A stretch of 64,000 nucleotides of DNA from Gammaproteobacteria bacterium (GCA_030427085.1 JAUHXH010000001.1:1240001-1304000), one strand, 5' to 3'; numbered from the stretch's first letter, positions 45,735-55,500 are shown. Notes: generated by a model from the letters alone, not told the origin. A program made the numbers and translations.

Positions 45735-47213
45735 ATGCGAAAGTTGCTGCTTGTTGTACTCATTCTGCTGGCCCTACCGGTGCTGGGCATTGGTGCCCTG
45801 CTGGTGAGTGGCACTATCGACACCAGCAGCCTGCGGATGGCGCTGAATGTGATGACCGGCCTCGGCGGCCCGAAAGCGAGTGAAGCAGGTGTGCGCCAGC
45901 GGCTGTCGGTGCCCCCGGGCTTTTCCCTGTCACTGTATGCCGCTGACCTACCGCGAGTGCGGATGCTACGAGCCACGCCTGCGGGGGACCTGATCGCCAG
46001 TCGCCCCCACGCCGGCGACGTGATTTTGCTGCGCCGGGATGCTAACGGTGACGGCCAACCAGATGGCATAGACACGCTTATCGACAATCTGCGCCGACCG
46101 CACGGGCTGGATCTGCACGAGGGCTGGCTCTACATCGCCGAATCCCACCGCGTGATCCGACTGGCTTTCGACAGCGCCAGCGGGCAGATCAGCGGCAATC
46201 CGGAAGTGGTGGTTGATGGCCTCAGCGATAACGGCAATCACTGGTCGAAAACCCTGGGCTTTGGCCCCGATGGCCTGCTCTACCTGGCCCAGGGCTCTAC
46301 CTGCAACGTCTGCGTTGAGGAGGACGAACGCCGCGCGACGATGATGCGCTTCGCCGCTGACGGCAGCGATGGCGAAATCATCGCCATCGGCCTGCGCAAC
46401 AGCGTGGGCTTCGACTGGGCCCCGTGGAATGATGGGCTGTATGCAACCGACAACGGCCGCGACCTGCTGGGAGACGACTTTCCTCCCTGCGAGCTTAACC
46501 GCATAGAGAGCGGGCACTTTTACGGTTGGCCCTGGTTTAATGGCGACAACGTTCCCGATCCGGATATAACGACCAACTTACCAAAGGCCGAACCGGTGCC
46601 GCCGGTACATAATTTCCGCGCACATAATGCGCCGCTGGGAATCACCTTCCCCGACACTGGCGATTGGCCCGGTGGCCGGGAGCGCGTCGCGCTGGTTGCA
46701 CTGCACGGCTCATGGAATCGCAGTAGCCCCGACGGCTACAAGGTGGTGTCGCTGCACTGGACAGAACAAGGCATCGAGGAGCGGGACTTTTTGTGGGGTT
46801 TCCTGCGCGACGGTGAGATCAGCGGCCGACCGGCCGATATCGCGCAGGGCACCGACGGGGCACTGTACGTGTCCGACGACTACGCCGGTGCTATTTACCG
46901 CATTACCGCGAGCGACGAGGGCAGCACCACACTGGCGATCGCACCTGAATCTGACAATACGACGGACACAGACCTACAGCTCAGCGCAGACGAACAATCC
47001 TCACTGTTGACGATGGGCGAGAAGCTCTATCGAGACAACAACTGCGCTGAGTGTCATGAATCGGGACAAAACCCGCACCTGCTTGACGACCTCTCCAGCC
47101 GGCGCAATCTGGCCCAGGTGGTTGAGGCGCTCAGTGCCCCGCAGGCCCCCATGCCGGTGTACCCCTTCTCGAAACAGGAGCAGCGGGCACTGGCGCTGTA
47201 CCTGCTGCGCTAG
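45735..47213 (+). CDS. PQQ-dependent sugar/sorbosone-type dehydrogenase fused to cytochrome c
   Basis: 492 residues. N-terminal membrane anchor or signal (about 1-25), a six-bladed beta-propeller of the aldose sugar/L-sorbosone dehydrogenase family (about 55-410; VPPGFSLSLYA, RPHGLDLHEGWLYIAES, HGSWNRSSPDGYKV), and a C-terminal c-type cytochrome with haem site CAECH (437-441) and probable Met ligand 473 in APMPVYPF. The fusion lets the propeller pass electrons directly to the respiratory chain. GGGAGAG precedes the ATG. It diverges from the FHA gene; no PQQ biosynthesis genes are in the window. Confidence 0.9.
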   Translation: MRKLLLVVLILLALPVLGIGALLVSGTIDTSSLRMALNVMTGLGGPKASEAGVRQRLSVPPGFSLSLYAADLPRVRMLRATPAGDLIASRPHAGDVILLRRDANGDGQPDGIDTLIDNLRRPHGLDLHEGWLYIAESHRVIRLAFDSASGQISGNPEVVVDGLSDNGNHWSKTLGFGPDGLLYLAQGSTCNVCVEEDERRATMMRFAADGSDGEIIAIGLRNSVGFDWAPWNDGLYATDNGRDLLGDDFPPCELNRIESGHFYGWPWFNGDNVPDPDITTNLPKAEPVPPVHNFRAHNAPLGITFPDTGDWPGGRERVALVALHGSWNRSSPDGYKVVSLHWTEQGIEERDFLWGFLRDGEISGRPADIAQGTDGALYVSDDYAGAIYRITASDEGSTTLAIAPESDNTTDTDLQLSADEQSSLLTMGEKLYRDNNCAECHESGQNPHLLDDLSSRRNLAQVVEALSAPQAPMPVYPFSKQEQRALALYLLR

Positions 47214-47219
47214 GCGCCG

Positions 47220-48458
47220 TCAGAAATACCAAGCCAGCTGGCCGAAAATACCAGGGCCGGCGGCAAAGTCTTTACCCGGTACCGGCGCGGGTAAGCCGCC
47301 ATACTCGCTGCCATCCTCCCCAAAGGGCACGTTCACTGCGAACAGCAGTTGTACATTTTGACTGAGGTCATAACGACCCGACACCTGCCCGAGCCCTGAG
47401 TGGTCGCCCAGATTCAAAAACAACGTGGGAAAGAGTTGGAACAGCGGACTGATTTCAACGGTGAGATTGCCAGCCAGGTAATTGCGGCCCACGGTGTACA
47501 GTTCCCCCCGTTGCAGTCGCGCCAGCAGATCGGGGTGGGCTTCCAGTTGCGTGTATTCGGCTTCGTGCAGTCCCAGCCCGTTGTGAAAGTACTCAACGAC
47601 ACCACTCACATTGTGCCCACCCCAGGTCCACGAGTAACTCAGGTTAACCACGGCACTCAGGTAGGTGTCTTCGGCGGTATCGGTCACCATCAGGTCGCCG
47701 CGAACCAGGGCCCCGCCAAGTGCGGCACTGCCCCCAAAGGCAATAACGTCGTCCTCAAAATGGCGTGCGACCAGCACATCCAATTCCTGCTCGCCGATGA
47801 AGGCGTGGTATTTCAGTGCTTCTGTATTGACTGAGGTACTGGTATCGCCGTGATCGTCGCGGCGCCACACCCACACGCCTTGCAGGTCATTACCGCTGTC
47901 CTGCAAATACTGGCCATACAACATGTCGTCACCGGTTTTGTACTCGGTGTCGACTGCGGCCGGATCGAAAGGATTGAAGAAGTCGACCGGATTGTAGATC
48001 AGGCCGTTGCCCCAACTCACAGCCTGCCGTCCTATTTTCAATACTGTCTTTGTACCGATGTAATCCAGGTGCAGACGATCCAGGCGATGCGCCAGTACAT
48101 GGCGCGCACCGTCATCGACAATTTTGGTGAGATCGAGCAGGCGGTGGTCATCATTGGGTACAGCGGCCGGAATCAGGAAATTGCCACCCAGCGTCTCGGA
48201 CAGGGCCAGCGTGTCGCCACTTTGCACCAGCACCTGATAATCCGCGTGCCAGCGCCAGGGTTGCTGACCACCCCCAAACAGCAGCCGCAGTTCCCCACTG
48301 CCGTCATGGGTGCTGGCCCCCAGCGCGTCGCGCAACAGGCTGTCTTCCGGATAGGTGGCCCCGAGGTACTGTCCTTTCAGATGGCCGCGTTCTATCCAGT
48401 CAGCGTGGCTGGCCGTGGATAGCAACAGCACTACGATCGCTGCCCCCGCTTTCCTCAT
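47220..48458 (-). CDS. Predicted outer-membrane beta-barrel of a LolA-like/ABC export operon
   Basis: 412 residues. Signal peptide (MRKAGAAIVVLLLSTASHA, cleaved about 19), then alternating amphipathic strands typical of an outer-membrane barrel (LHLDYIGTKTVLKIGRQAVSWGNG, VNLSYSWTWGG, in part) ending in aromatic WYF. It resembles DUF1302-like barrels in the WGNGLIYNPVDFFNPFDP block. Its ATG overlaps the ATPase stop by 4 bp, so it is the last gene of the LolA-like - FtsX - FtsX - ATPase - barrel operon and is probably the exit or acceptor at the outer membrane. Confidence 0.82.
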   Translation of the reverse strand: MRKAGAAIVVLLLSTASHADWIERGHLKGQYLGATYPEDSLLRDALGASTHDGSGELRLLFGGGQQPWRWHADYQVLVQSGDTLALSETLGGNFLIPAAVPNDDHRLLDLTKIVDDGARHVLAHRLDRLHLDYIGTKTVLKIGRQAVSWGNGLIYNPVDFFNPFDPAAVDTEYKTGDDMLYGQYLQDSGNDLQGVWVWRRDDHGDTSTSVNTEALKYHAFIGEQELDVLVARHFEDDVIAFGGSAALGGALVRGDLMVTDTAEDTYLSAVVNLSYSWTWGGHNVSGVVEYFHNGLGLHEAEYTQLEAHPDLLARLQRGELYTVGRNYLAGNLTVEISPLFQLFPTLFLNLGDHSGLGQVSGRYDLSQNVQLLFAVNVPFGEDGSEYGGLPAPVPGKDFAAGPGIFGQLAWYF

Positions 48459-49162
48459 GCGGCAGTCTGGCCCTGCCCCGGTTGCCGTTCGTCGCTGACG
48501 ATTTTTCCGTCCAGCAAACGCACCAGTCGGCGACAGTAGGCCATTACTCTTGCGTCGTGGGTGGCGATCACAAAAGTGATACCGCGCTCGCGATTCAATA
48601 CGCCGAACAAGTCCATCAACTGGTCCGCGCTGTGGGAATCCAGATTGGCGGTAGGCTCATCGGCGAGCACCAGCGTCGGCTGGCTGACGATGGCACGCGC
48701 TACCGCTACACGCTGCTGCTGCCCGCCGGACAGCTGCGCGGGCAAGCGGTCTTCATGGTCCGCCAGGCCCACCTCCTCCAGAATCGCCAGTGAGCGCGCC
48801 TTCCGCTCCTGGGCTGGCACCCCTTGCACCTGCATCACGAACTCGATGTTCTCCCGCGCACTGAGCACCGGAATCAGGTTGTAGGCCTGAAAAACAAAGC
48901 CGATGCGGTGCAAGCGCATTTCCGCCAGCGCGCCTTTGCCCAGCAAATCTACCCGCAGGTCGCCGATCTCGATTTCCCCGCTGTCTGGGGTGTCGAGGCC
49001 TCCCAGGGCATTGAGCAGGGTAGTTTTTCCCGAGCCAGATGGACCGCAAAGACCAACAAACTCACCCTCGGCGATGTCGAGACTGACGTCGTCCAAACCG
49101 GTGATCACCTGCTCGCCCTGGACGAAACATTTGCTCAGCGCTCGACAGCGTACAGCGGCCAT
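48455..49162 (-). CDS. ABC transporter ATPase (LolD/MacB-like)
   Basis: 235 residues. Walker A GPSGSGKTT (40-48), Q-loop, signature LSGGQQQR, Walker B LVLADEP and the switch THD are all intact. It belongs to the LolD/MacB/FtsE branch that partners with FtsX-type permeases. Its two permeases lie directly upstream (13-bp gap), the outer-membrane barrel directly downstream (4-bp overlap). Confidence 0.95.
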   Translation of the reverse strand: MAAVRCRALSKCFVQGEQVITGLDDVSLDIAEGEFVGLCGPSGSGKTTLLNALGGLDTPDSGEIEIGDLRVDLLGKGALAEMRLHRIGFVFQAYNLIPVLSARENIEFVMQVQGVPAQERKARSLAILEEVGLADHEDRLPAQLSGGQQQRVAVARAIVSQPTLVLADEPTANLDSHSADQLMDLFGVLNRERGITFVIATHDARVMAYCRRLVRLLDGKIVSDERQPGQGQTAA

Positions 49163-49175
49163 AACTTTTCCCTCT

Positions 49176-50417
49176 TCAGTTGCGCGTTAGTGCCTGGACG
49201 GGATCCAGGCGCGACGCGCGCCAGGCTGGTAGCAAACTCGCCAAAAGACCCAGTATCAACACGATGAGTGTGGACCCCAGCATGTCCTGCCAGGCCAAAA
49301 CCGGGTACAGCGTGCTGCCCATACCGGCCATTTCCAGCCCCTCTCCCACGACCGAAATATCGATACCATTGCGCATCGGCCAGAGTGTGGCCACGGCCAG
49401 CACATTGCCAATGATCAGTCCAAGAGCCAATAAATACAGGCTTTCAAGCAACACCTGATACATCACGCTGGCCGGCTTCATTCCCAGCGCCATCATCAAA
49501 CCAATTTCGCGCACGCGTTCAAACACCGCCATCACCAGTGTGTTCACCAGGCCGAAAGACAGCGCCAGGAAAATAATCACTGTCAGTACGGCATTCACGC
49601 TGCCCTGGGCGCGAAACATGCTATCCAGAAACGGCTGTAGCTGCTGCCAGGGAAGCGTTTCCAGTTCCGGCCCCGCGGACTCAGCCAGGCCCTGCCACCA
49701 GTCATCAACCGCTTTGTAATCATTGCCGGTTACCGCTATCTCGGAAACGGCATCCCCCGCGCCCAGTAGCTCCTGCATGGCATCTCGCCCAAGCCAGGCG
49801 CGGGATTCCTCGTCCGCTTGCAGCCGGGCGCGGAAAATACCCACGACGCGTACGCCGCGATCCGCCACCTCATTGTTCAGATCCTGCGACATCACCACTA
49901 CCCGCTTGCCGAGTTCCGTCTCGAGCCGCTCCGCCATGCGCCGCCCGATGACAATACCGCGATCGGAGGCCGACTCGAGGAAGCGCCCCTCGACGATATC
50001 CTTCGGATCAAAACCGAGTGCGACCTCTCCGGCAGGATCAACACCCAATAACATCAAGCCCCGATTGTCGCGCTCACTGGCCAGCATGCCCGGCACTTTT
50101 ATCCGCGCGGTCCAGGCCGTAATCGGAGCGCGATCCAAACTCGCCAGCAGTTCCCCTGCCGGCGGAGCCATACTATTTTCTATCGAAGGATCATCGCGGT
50201 ATTGCGGATTGTGGATCTGCACCTCGCCCGGTAGGGAATTGAGGCCACCGCGGACCATTTCATCGAGCATGCCGCGCATCAGCGCACCGAACAGAATCAT
50301 CGCCCACACACCCACCACGATGGCAGCCAGCATCACCAGTGTTCGGCGGTGATTACGCCACAAATTACGCCAGGCCAGCGTAGTGGCAATGGTGAATTGA
50401 GTGCCGAGTGAACGCAC
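49176..50417 (-). CDS. ABC transporter permease, FtsX/MacB type (second)
   Basis: 413 residues: N-terminal TM (about 22-45), a ~220-residue periplasmic MacB core domain, then three TMs (about 270-400) with the family's LVNTLVMAVFERVREIGLMMALG (in part) and the end motif PAWRASRLDPVQALTRN. It works as half of a heterodimer with the preceding permease, as LolC-LolE do. Its ATG overlaps the stop of that gene by one base. Confidence 0.93.
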   Translation of the reverse strand: MRSLGTQFTIATTLAWRNLWRNHRRTLVMLAAIVVGVWAMILFGALMRGMLDEMVRGGLNSLPGEVQIHNPQYRDDPSIENSMAPPAGELLASLDRAPITAWTARIKVPGMLASERDNRGLMLLGVDPAGEVALGFDPKDIVEGRFLESASDRGIVIGRRMAERLETELGKRVVVMSQDLNNEVADRGVRVVGIFRARLQADEESRAWLGRDAMQELLGAGDAVSEIAVTGNDYKAVDDWWQGLAESAGPELETLPWQQLQPFLDSMFRAQGSVNAVLTVIIFLALSFGLVNTLVMAVFERVREIGLMMALGMKPASVMYQVLLESLYLLALGLIIGNVLAVATLWPMRNGIDISVVGEGLEMAGMGSTLYPVLAWQDMLGSTLIVLILGLLASLLPAWRASRLDPVQALTRN

Positions 50418-51643
50418 TACACCGCCCTCATCGCGGCGACAGGTTGCAGTCGAAACAGCCGGAGTGCGGGATAGATAGCCGCCAACATACCACCAACAAA
50501 AACTGCCGCAGGCCCGGCCAGTGCACTGAGAATGCTGAGTTCGGGATACAGGCGCCCCGGCAGGTTATACCGGGACATCGCTTCCTCCATCCCGGGGATG
50601 TAAATACCGGTGTGTTGAAAATACAGGGTAATAACAATTCCCAGCGCCGCGCCAAACAGGAAACCCAGAAACGACATGATCCCGGTTTCCAACAACACCA
50701 ATTGGCCTAATCGGCCGGGGCGCAAGCCCAATGCCATCATCACGCCAAATTCCCGGGTTCGTTCCAACACCGACATTAACTGTGTGTTCAACACACTGAA
50801 TGCCACCAAAACCACCAGAATACTGTAAATCAACAGCGAACTCGCCAGGTCGACCTGTATGCTTTGCCGCAAACCCGGTTGTAGCTGATCCCAATCGAGT
50901 ACCGTCAGATCGGGATTGTGTATCAGCGCCTCTACCTGGCTTTTTACCGGGGCCACGGCGCTGAGTTCCGGCACTTTGATCACCACCTGATGCACCGCGT
51001 CGTTCATCGCAAAGGTGGCCTGGAAGTAGCCGAGCGGTAACTGGGCGAGGTTGCGATCAAGGTCTGTCATGCCGCTCTCCAGTATTCCCACTACAGACAC
51101 CACGCCTGCGGCAAAAGAACTGTCCAGGCCAGAACCCAGAAGGGTAAGCTCATCGCCCACCGTTACTTTCAGATTGCGCGCAAGCACTGACCCCAATACC
51201 GCTTCGGCCGCATTGCTGTCCTGCAGGTAGCGACCGGCCTTCACCAATCCGGGAAGGGTTGATACACCGGGTTCCTGTGCCGGCTCCACACCGAAAAATT
51301 GCACGCCAAAGGATCGCTGTTCGCTGGAAGCCAGACCAAAGGCAACAGCGCGTGCCGCTACAGCGGAGTCAGGAAGGACCCCACGCAGTTGGGTCGCCAG
51401 CGCCGCGCCATGAGGCACCACGTAACGCATGCGGGGTTCGTCGTTGTAGTGTTTGTGCTGTACCTGCACATGCCCGGTGAGTAGCGACAAGGTGCCGTCG
51501 ATCATCATACGGTAGCTGCCGAATTGCATGGAATTCATGGCCACCAGTAGTGCATTACAGAAAATCATTGCACTGACGGTCAGCCAGGTACGGCGGCGAT
51601 GGCGCCAGAGGTTGCGCCAGGCAAGACGCAGGCTGAGCATCAC
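50417..51643 (-). CDS. ABC transporter permease, FtsX/MacB type (first)
   Basis: 408 residues with the same plan as the following permease: one N-terminal TM (about 18-40), a periplasmic core, three C-terminal TMs, SVLNTQLMSVLERTREFGVMMALG (in part) and the terminal PALRLFRLQPVAAMRAV. The pair together suggests a heterodimeric LolCE-like transporter. The ATG overlaps the LolA-like gene's stop by 4 bp. Confidence 0.93.
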   Translation of the reverse strand: MMLSLRLAWRNLWRHRRRTWLTVSAMIFCNALLVAMNSMQFGSYRMMIDGTLSLLTGHVQVQHKHYNDEPRMRYVVPHGAALATQLRGVLPDSAVAARAVAFGLASSEQRSFGVQFFGVEPAQEPGVSTLPGLVKAGRYLQDSNAAEAVLGSVLARNLKVTVGDELTLLGSGLDSSFAAGVVSVVGILESGMTDLDRNLAQLPLGYFQATFAMNDAVHQVVIKVPELSAVAPVKSQVEALIHNPDLTVLDWDQLQPGLRQSIQVDLASSLLIYSILVVLVAFSVLNTQLMSVLERTREFGVMMALGLRPGRLGQLVLLETGIMSFLGFLFGAALGIVITLYFQHTGIYIPGMEEAMSRYNLPGRLYPELSILSALAGPAAVFVGGMLAAIYPALRLFRLQPVAAMRAV

Positions 51644-52389
51644 TGTCGCGGGTTCCGCAGGTTCGACAGCGTGAAGATATTGTCCGGTAGAGCAAGATCG
51701 AACTCGGCAGATTCCAGCCGCATTTCTGTCCAGCGGCCGGGTTCCTCGAGATTTTCCATTCGCAGCACCCGCGCCACTGTGCGCCCACCCATTTCCGTCA
51801 CCTGGGTAGCATGCATGCGTTTCACCAGCACCCCGTCCTGATCCCAGAACTGGTGTTCCAGCAGCACGCCGTCATCGCGGATACTCAGCACTTCCCTTCC
51901 CCACACCACCGCAGCCTCTTCATGGGGTATCGACTGAATGACATGGACCGTGTGACCGTTGTCCACCCGTGTCTCCACCAGGGAATGCTCGTACTGGTCG
52001 ATAATGTCAGTGGACTTGCTGATGTCGTCGTTGGACAAGTCACTGCCCATCCAGCTCTGTCCCATCATGGATGAGGGTACCTTAATCACCCGATTGATTT
52101 TCGGCGTGTAGGTCCAGAGCTTGTTGTCGATCATCAGGGTGCCGTTGCCGGCATCGCGGGAGGGTGCTGTGACGCGAACGAGGGAATGCTTGTCGCCCTG
52201 GGTCCAGGCCCGCATGGACATGCTGCGTTCCCAGTCGGGCCGGTGAATGAGCATGGTCATATCGGAATAGGAGGTGGTGCCGCGCCAGTGATCCATGGCT
52301 TGTCGGATGATCGCCCGAGGGTCGGTCTCGTCCGCTTGCGCCACTGCCATCAGCGGGAAGGCGAGTAGAAGTAACAGTAGGCGTTTCAT
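51640..52389 (-). CDS. LolA-like outer membrane lipoprotein-sorting protein
   Basis: 249 residues. Signal peptide MKRLLLLLLAFPLMAVAQA (about 1-19), then a LolA/LolB-like half-barrel of the 'LolA_like' (PF17131-type) family with the diagnostic block LWTYTPKINRVIKVPSS and WMGSDLSNDD (about 105-130). Such proteins carry hydrophobic ligands through the periplasm. GGAGGG precedes the ATG at 52389; an in-frame start at 52521 would overlap the divergent crotonase. First gene of the five-gene export operon. Confidence 0.88.
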   Translation of the reverse strand: MKRLLLLLLAFPLMAVAQADETDPRAIIRQAMDHWRGTTSYSDMTMLIHRPDWERSMSMRAWTQGDKHSLVRVTAPSRDAGNGTLMIDNKLWTYTPKINRVIKVPSSMMGQSWMGSDLSNDDISKSTDIIDQYEHSLVETRVDNGHTVHVIQSIPHEEAAVVWGREVLSIRDDGVLLEHQFWDQDGVLVKRMHATQVTEMGGRTVARVLRMENLEEPGRWTEMRLESAEFDLALPDNIFTLSNLRNPRQ

Positions 52390-52511
52390 GTCAGATTCCC
52401 TCCATGGCGAGACCGCCAGACGTGATCGCCCCACCCTTAAGATTAACCTTTCGCAATTGCGCAGGGCTGCCGTTAAACTGCAGCAAAACAATACTGCCCG
52501 GGACCCACACC

Positions 52512-53192
52512 ATGAGCTCACCTGTCAGCTTCGCAGAACATGAGAAATACTGCCTGATCACCCTTGATGACGGCAAGGCCAACGCAGTGTCATTCGCCTT
52601 GCTGGACGGATTCAATGCCGCCCTCGACCAGGCTGACGGCACCGGAAAACCCGTGTTGATCAAGGGTCGTGAAGGGAAATTCAGCGCCGGCTTCGACCTC
52701 AACGTGATGGGTCAGGGCGGCGAGCCCATGCTGAATTTACTACGCGGCGGCGCGAGCCTGTCCCAGCGCCTGTTGAGCTTCGACACGCCAGTGGTGCTGC
52801 AGGTAACCGGACACGCACTGGCGATGGGTGCCCTGCTGCTACTGTCCGCCGACTACCGCATCGGTGTTCGGGGCCCGTTCAAACTGGGACTGAATGAAGT
52901 GGCCATTGGCATGACACTGCCCTGGTTTGGTATCGAACTGGTCAAACATCGACTGGCGTGGCCGTCACAGGAGCGCGCCATCAACCTGGCCGAAATTCAC
53001 GACCCTGACAGCGCGGTAACCGTTGGATATCTGGACGAAGCGGTGGACACAGAGCGCCACGACACCCGTGCCATAGAAGTCGCGGAACATTTCAGCACGC
53101 TGAATATGGATGCTCACAAAGGCAGCAAGTTGCGCACGCGGGCAAGCCTGCTCGAAGCGCTCGAGCAGGCTATTCAACGCGAATTGGGCTAG
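52512..53192 (+). CDS. Enoyl-CoA hydratase/isomerase-family protein (short)
   Basis: 226 residues, short for a crotonase. The first oxyanion segment [10 protein letters not shown] (about 57-66) is present, but the second reads [14 protein letters not shown]: the Glu of the GGxxELA motif is missing, while the second Glu is kept in LNEVAIG. It therefore more likely isomerises or hydrolyses an acyl-CoA than hydrates it. I use ATG 52512; an in-frame start at 52404 adds 36 residues unlike the family. Divergent from the LolA-like operon; its 3' end overlaps kbl by 4 bp. Confidence 0.85.
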   Translation: MSSPVSFAEHEKYCLITLDDGKANAVSFALLDGFNAALDQADGTGKPVLIKGREGKFSAGFDLNVMGQGGEPMLNLLRGGASLSQRLLSFDTPVVLQVTGHALAMGALLLLSADYRIGVRGPFKLGLNEVAIGMTLPWFGIELVKHRLAWPSQERAINLAEIHDPDSAVTVGYLDEAVDTERHDTRAIEVAEHFSTLNMDAHKGSKLRTRASLLEALEQAIQRELG

Positions 53193-54376
53193 GCGGTCAG
53201 TTCCCGCCGCACCTCTCCGAAGGCTGCCAGAGCAAAATCAATGTCCTGATCGGACAACGCGGCTGACAACTGGGTACGAATGCGCGCCTTTCCACGGGGT
53301 ACCACGGGGAAGGAGAATGCCACCACGTACACGCCACGCTTCAGCATTTCCTCGGCGAAGCGCGCGGCAAGGGCTGCATCGTGCAACATAACCGGTACGA
53401 TGGGGTGCTCCCCGGGCAACAGTTCGAAACCGAGTGACTCGAGCCCCTCACGGAAACGCTGTGTATTGCGCGCCAGTTGAGCGCGCAGGTCATCCGAGCT
53501 ACTCACCAGTTCAATCGCCTTGATCGCGCCCGCTGCCACCGGTGGTGCTACGGTGTTGGAAAACAGGTAGGGACGAGAGCGCTGGCGCAACATATCCACA
53601 ATCGGCTTACGCGCGGCAGTGTAGCCGCCGCTGGCACCGCCGAGGGCTTTGCCCAGCGTGCCAGTGATGATGTCCACGCGATCCATACAGCCGCGGTATT
53701 CGTGTGTGCCGCGGCCGCCCGCGCCGACAAAGCCGGTAGCGTGGCAGTCATCGAAGTGCACCATCGCATCATAGCGTTCAGCCAGATCGCAGATTTCGTC
53801 CAGGCGGGCGATATACCCGTCCATCGAAAACACACCGTCGGTGGTGATCAGTTTGAAGCGCGCTCCGGCCTTGTCGGCGGCTTGCAACTGGCTTTCCAGT
53901 TCGGCCATGTCGTTGTTGCGATAACGGAAGCGCTTGGCCTTGCTCAGGCGAATGCCATCGATGATGCTGGCGTGATTCAGCTCGTCTGAAATCACCGCAT
54001 CGTCCGGACCCAGCAGTGTTTCGAACAAGCCACCGTTGGCGTCGAAGCACGAGGGATAGAGGATGGTATCTTCCGTCCCCAGAAACTCACTGAGGGTGTC
54101 TTCCAGTTGCTTGTGCAGCGTTTGGGTACCGCAGATGAAGCGCACGGACGCCATGCCGTAACCCCAGTCTTCCAGACCTTTCGCGGCGGCGGCATTCACC
54201 TCCGGATGCTGGGCCAGGCCGAGATAGTTATTGGCGCACAGGTTTAGCACTTCCCCGTCGCCCACGCCGACATGAGCGCCCTGCGGTGTGTTAATCAGCC
54301 GTTCGTGTTTGTACAGACCCGCTGCTTCGATCTCCGCCAGTTCCGCCTGCAGATGCTCCAGAAAGTTTGCGCTCAT
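53189..54376 (-). CDS. kbl: Glycine C-acetyltransferase (2-amino-3-ketobutyrate CoA ligase)
   Basis: 395 residues, normal for Kbl. Alpha-oxoamine synthase fold with [12 protein letters not shown] near the N-terminus, [13 protein letters not shown], and the PLP Lys in [13 protein letters not shown] (about 236-248). It splits 2-amino-3-ketobutyrate with CoA into glycine and acetyl-CoA, the second step of threonine catabolism. The ATG overlaps the tdh stop by 4 bp, so the pair is an operon in the usual order. Confidence 0.95.
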   Translation of the reverse strand: MSANFLEHLQAELAEIEAAGLYKHERLINTPQGAHVGVGDGEVLNLCANNYLGLAQHPEVNAAAAKGLEDWGYGMASVRFICGTQTLHKQLEDTLSEFLGTEDTILYPSCFDANGGLFETLLGPDDAVISDELNHASIIDGIRLSKAKRFRYRNNDMAELESQLQAADKAGARFKLITTDGVFSMDGYIARLDEICDLAERYDAMVHFDDCHATGFVGAGGRGTHEYRGCMDRVDIITGTLGKALGGASGGYTAARKPIVDMLRQRSRPYLFSNTVAPPVAAGAIKAIELVSSSDDLRAQLARNTQRFREGLESLGFELLPGEHPIVPVMLHDAALAARFAEEMLKRGVYVVAFSFPVVPRGKARIRTQLSAALSDQDIDFALAAFGEVRRELTA

Positions 54377-55410
54377 GCTGCCCCCTGCTCCCAGTCCAGG
54401 ATGACCTTGGCGGCCTCCCCGGCGTTCATCAAATCAAAGCCCTGTTGGAATTCGTCTGCCGACAGGCGATGAGTAATCACCGGGCTGATATCCAGCCCGC
54501 TGTCGATCATCACGGACATTTTGTACCAGGTTTCGTACATCTCGCGCCCGTAAATACCCTTCAATGTGAGCATGTTGAAGATCACCGTATTCCAGTCAAT
54601 GGCGGTATTCTCGCCCGGTATGCCCAGGATAGCGACCTTGCCGCCGTGGCACATGTTGGCCAGCAGATCGTTAAAAGCCTTGCCGTTGCCAGACATTTCC
54701 AGGCCAACGTCAAAGCCTTCACGCATACCCAGTTCACGCTGGACATCAGCAAGGCTCTCTCGGGTGACGTTGACAGTCCGGGTGGCACCCAAACGCGCGG
54801 CCAGTTCCAGGCGCTTGTCGATGAGATCTGTAATCACCACATGGCGCGCGCCGGCATGCCGACACACGGCCGCTGCCATGGCGCCAATGGGTCCGGCGCC
54901 GGTGATCAACACATCCTCGCCCAACAGATCGTATTGCAGAGCGGTGTGGACTGCGTTGCCCAGCGGATCGAACAGAGATGCCACGTCCAGGTCGATACCA
55001 TCGCTGTGTTCCCATACGTTGGACATGGGCAGCACCAGGTACTCGGCAAACGCACCGGGTCGGTCAACACCAATCCCCGATGTGTGCGCGCACAGGTGGC
55101 GCCGGCCCGCCATGCAGTTGCGGCAGCGGCCACACACCACATGTCCTTCGCCCGACACAATCTGGCCGGGGCGGAAATCGATCACGTTGGAACCGACGGC
55201 AACGATCTCGCCGACGAACTCGTGACCGACTACCATGGGCACAGGGATGGTCTTTTTCGCCCACTCGTCCCAGTTGTAGATGTGCATGTCAGTGCCACAG
55301 ATCGCGGTCCGTTTGACCTTGATCAGCACGTCATTGATACCCGGCTCAGGCTGGGGAACATCCTCCAGCCATAGGCCCGGAGCTGCTTCTTTTTTGACCA
55401 GTGCTTTCAT
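54373..55410 (-). CDS. tdh: L-threonine 3-dehydrogenase
   Basis: 345 residues, zinc MDR family. [14 protein letters not shown] (about 37-50), GHEFVGE, structural cysteines in [15 protein letters not shown], and the nucleotide fold [12 protein letters not shown] identify Tdh. It oxidises threonine to 2-amino-3-ketobutyrate with NAD+. First gene of tdh-kbl; the promoter faces the XRE-cupin regulator across a 90-bp gap. Confidence 0.95.
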   Translation of the reverse strand: MKALVKKEAAPGLWLEDVPQPEPGINDVLIKVKRTAICGTDMHIYNWDEWAKKTIPVPMVVGHEFVGEIVAVGSNVIDFRPGQIVSGEGHVVCGRCRNCMAGRRHLCAHTSGIGVDRPGAFAEYLVLPMSNVWEHSDGIDLDVASLFDPLGNAVHTALQYDLLGEDVLITGAGPIGAMAAAVCRHAGARHVVITDLIDKRLELAARLGATRTVNVTRESLADVQRELGMREGFDVGLEMSGNGKAFNDLLANMCHGGKVAILGIPGENTAIDWNTVIFNMLTLKGIYGREMYETWYKMSVMIDSGLDISPVITHRLSADEFQQGFDLMNAGEAAKVILDWEQGAA

Positions 55411-55424
55411 CGCATCTCTCGATA

Positions 55425-55465
55425 TACTGGAAAATTTCCGCTATAGTGAACGACGCTTCGGCGTC
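55425..55465. promoter_or_regulatory. tdh / XRE-cupin divergent promoter region with two symmetric elements
   Basis: Within the 90-bp gap: a near-palindrome TGGAAA-A-TTTCC (about 55428-55439) and a perfect GACGC-TTCG-GCGTC hairpin (55452-55465) with a TATAGT -10-like box between (55442-55447). These are the likely binding sites of the XRE-cupin protein for both genes. Inferred from symmetry and position. Confidence 0.45.
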
Positions 55466-55500
55466 ATACAAGAACTTTTTCCACGATATGGGATTATTTC

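Noticed and set aside
54367-55374. 335-codon open frame on the plus strand
   Set aside because: Antisense to tdh, which is fully supported. No ribosome site or recognisable domain.
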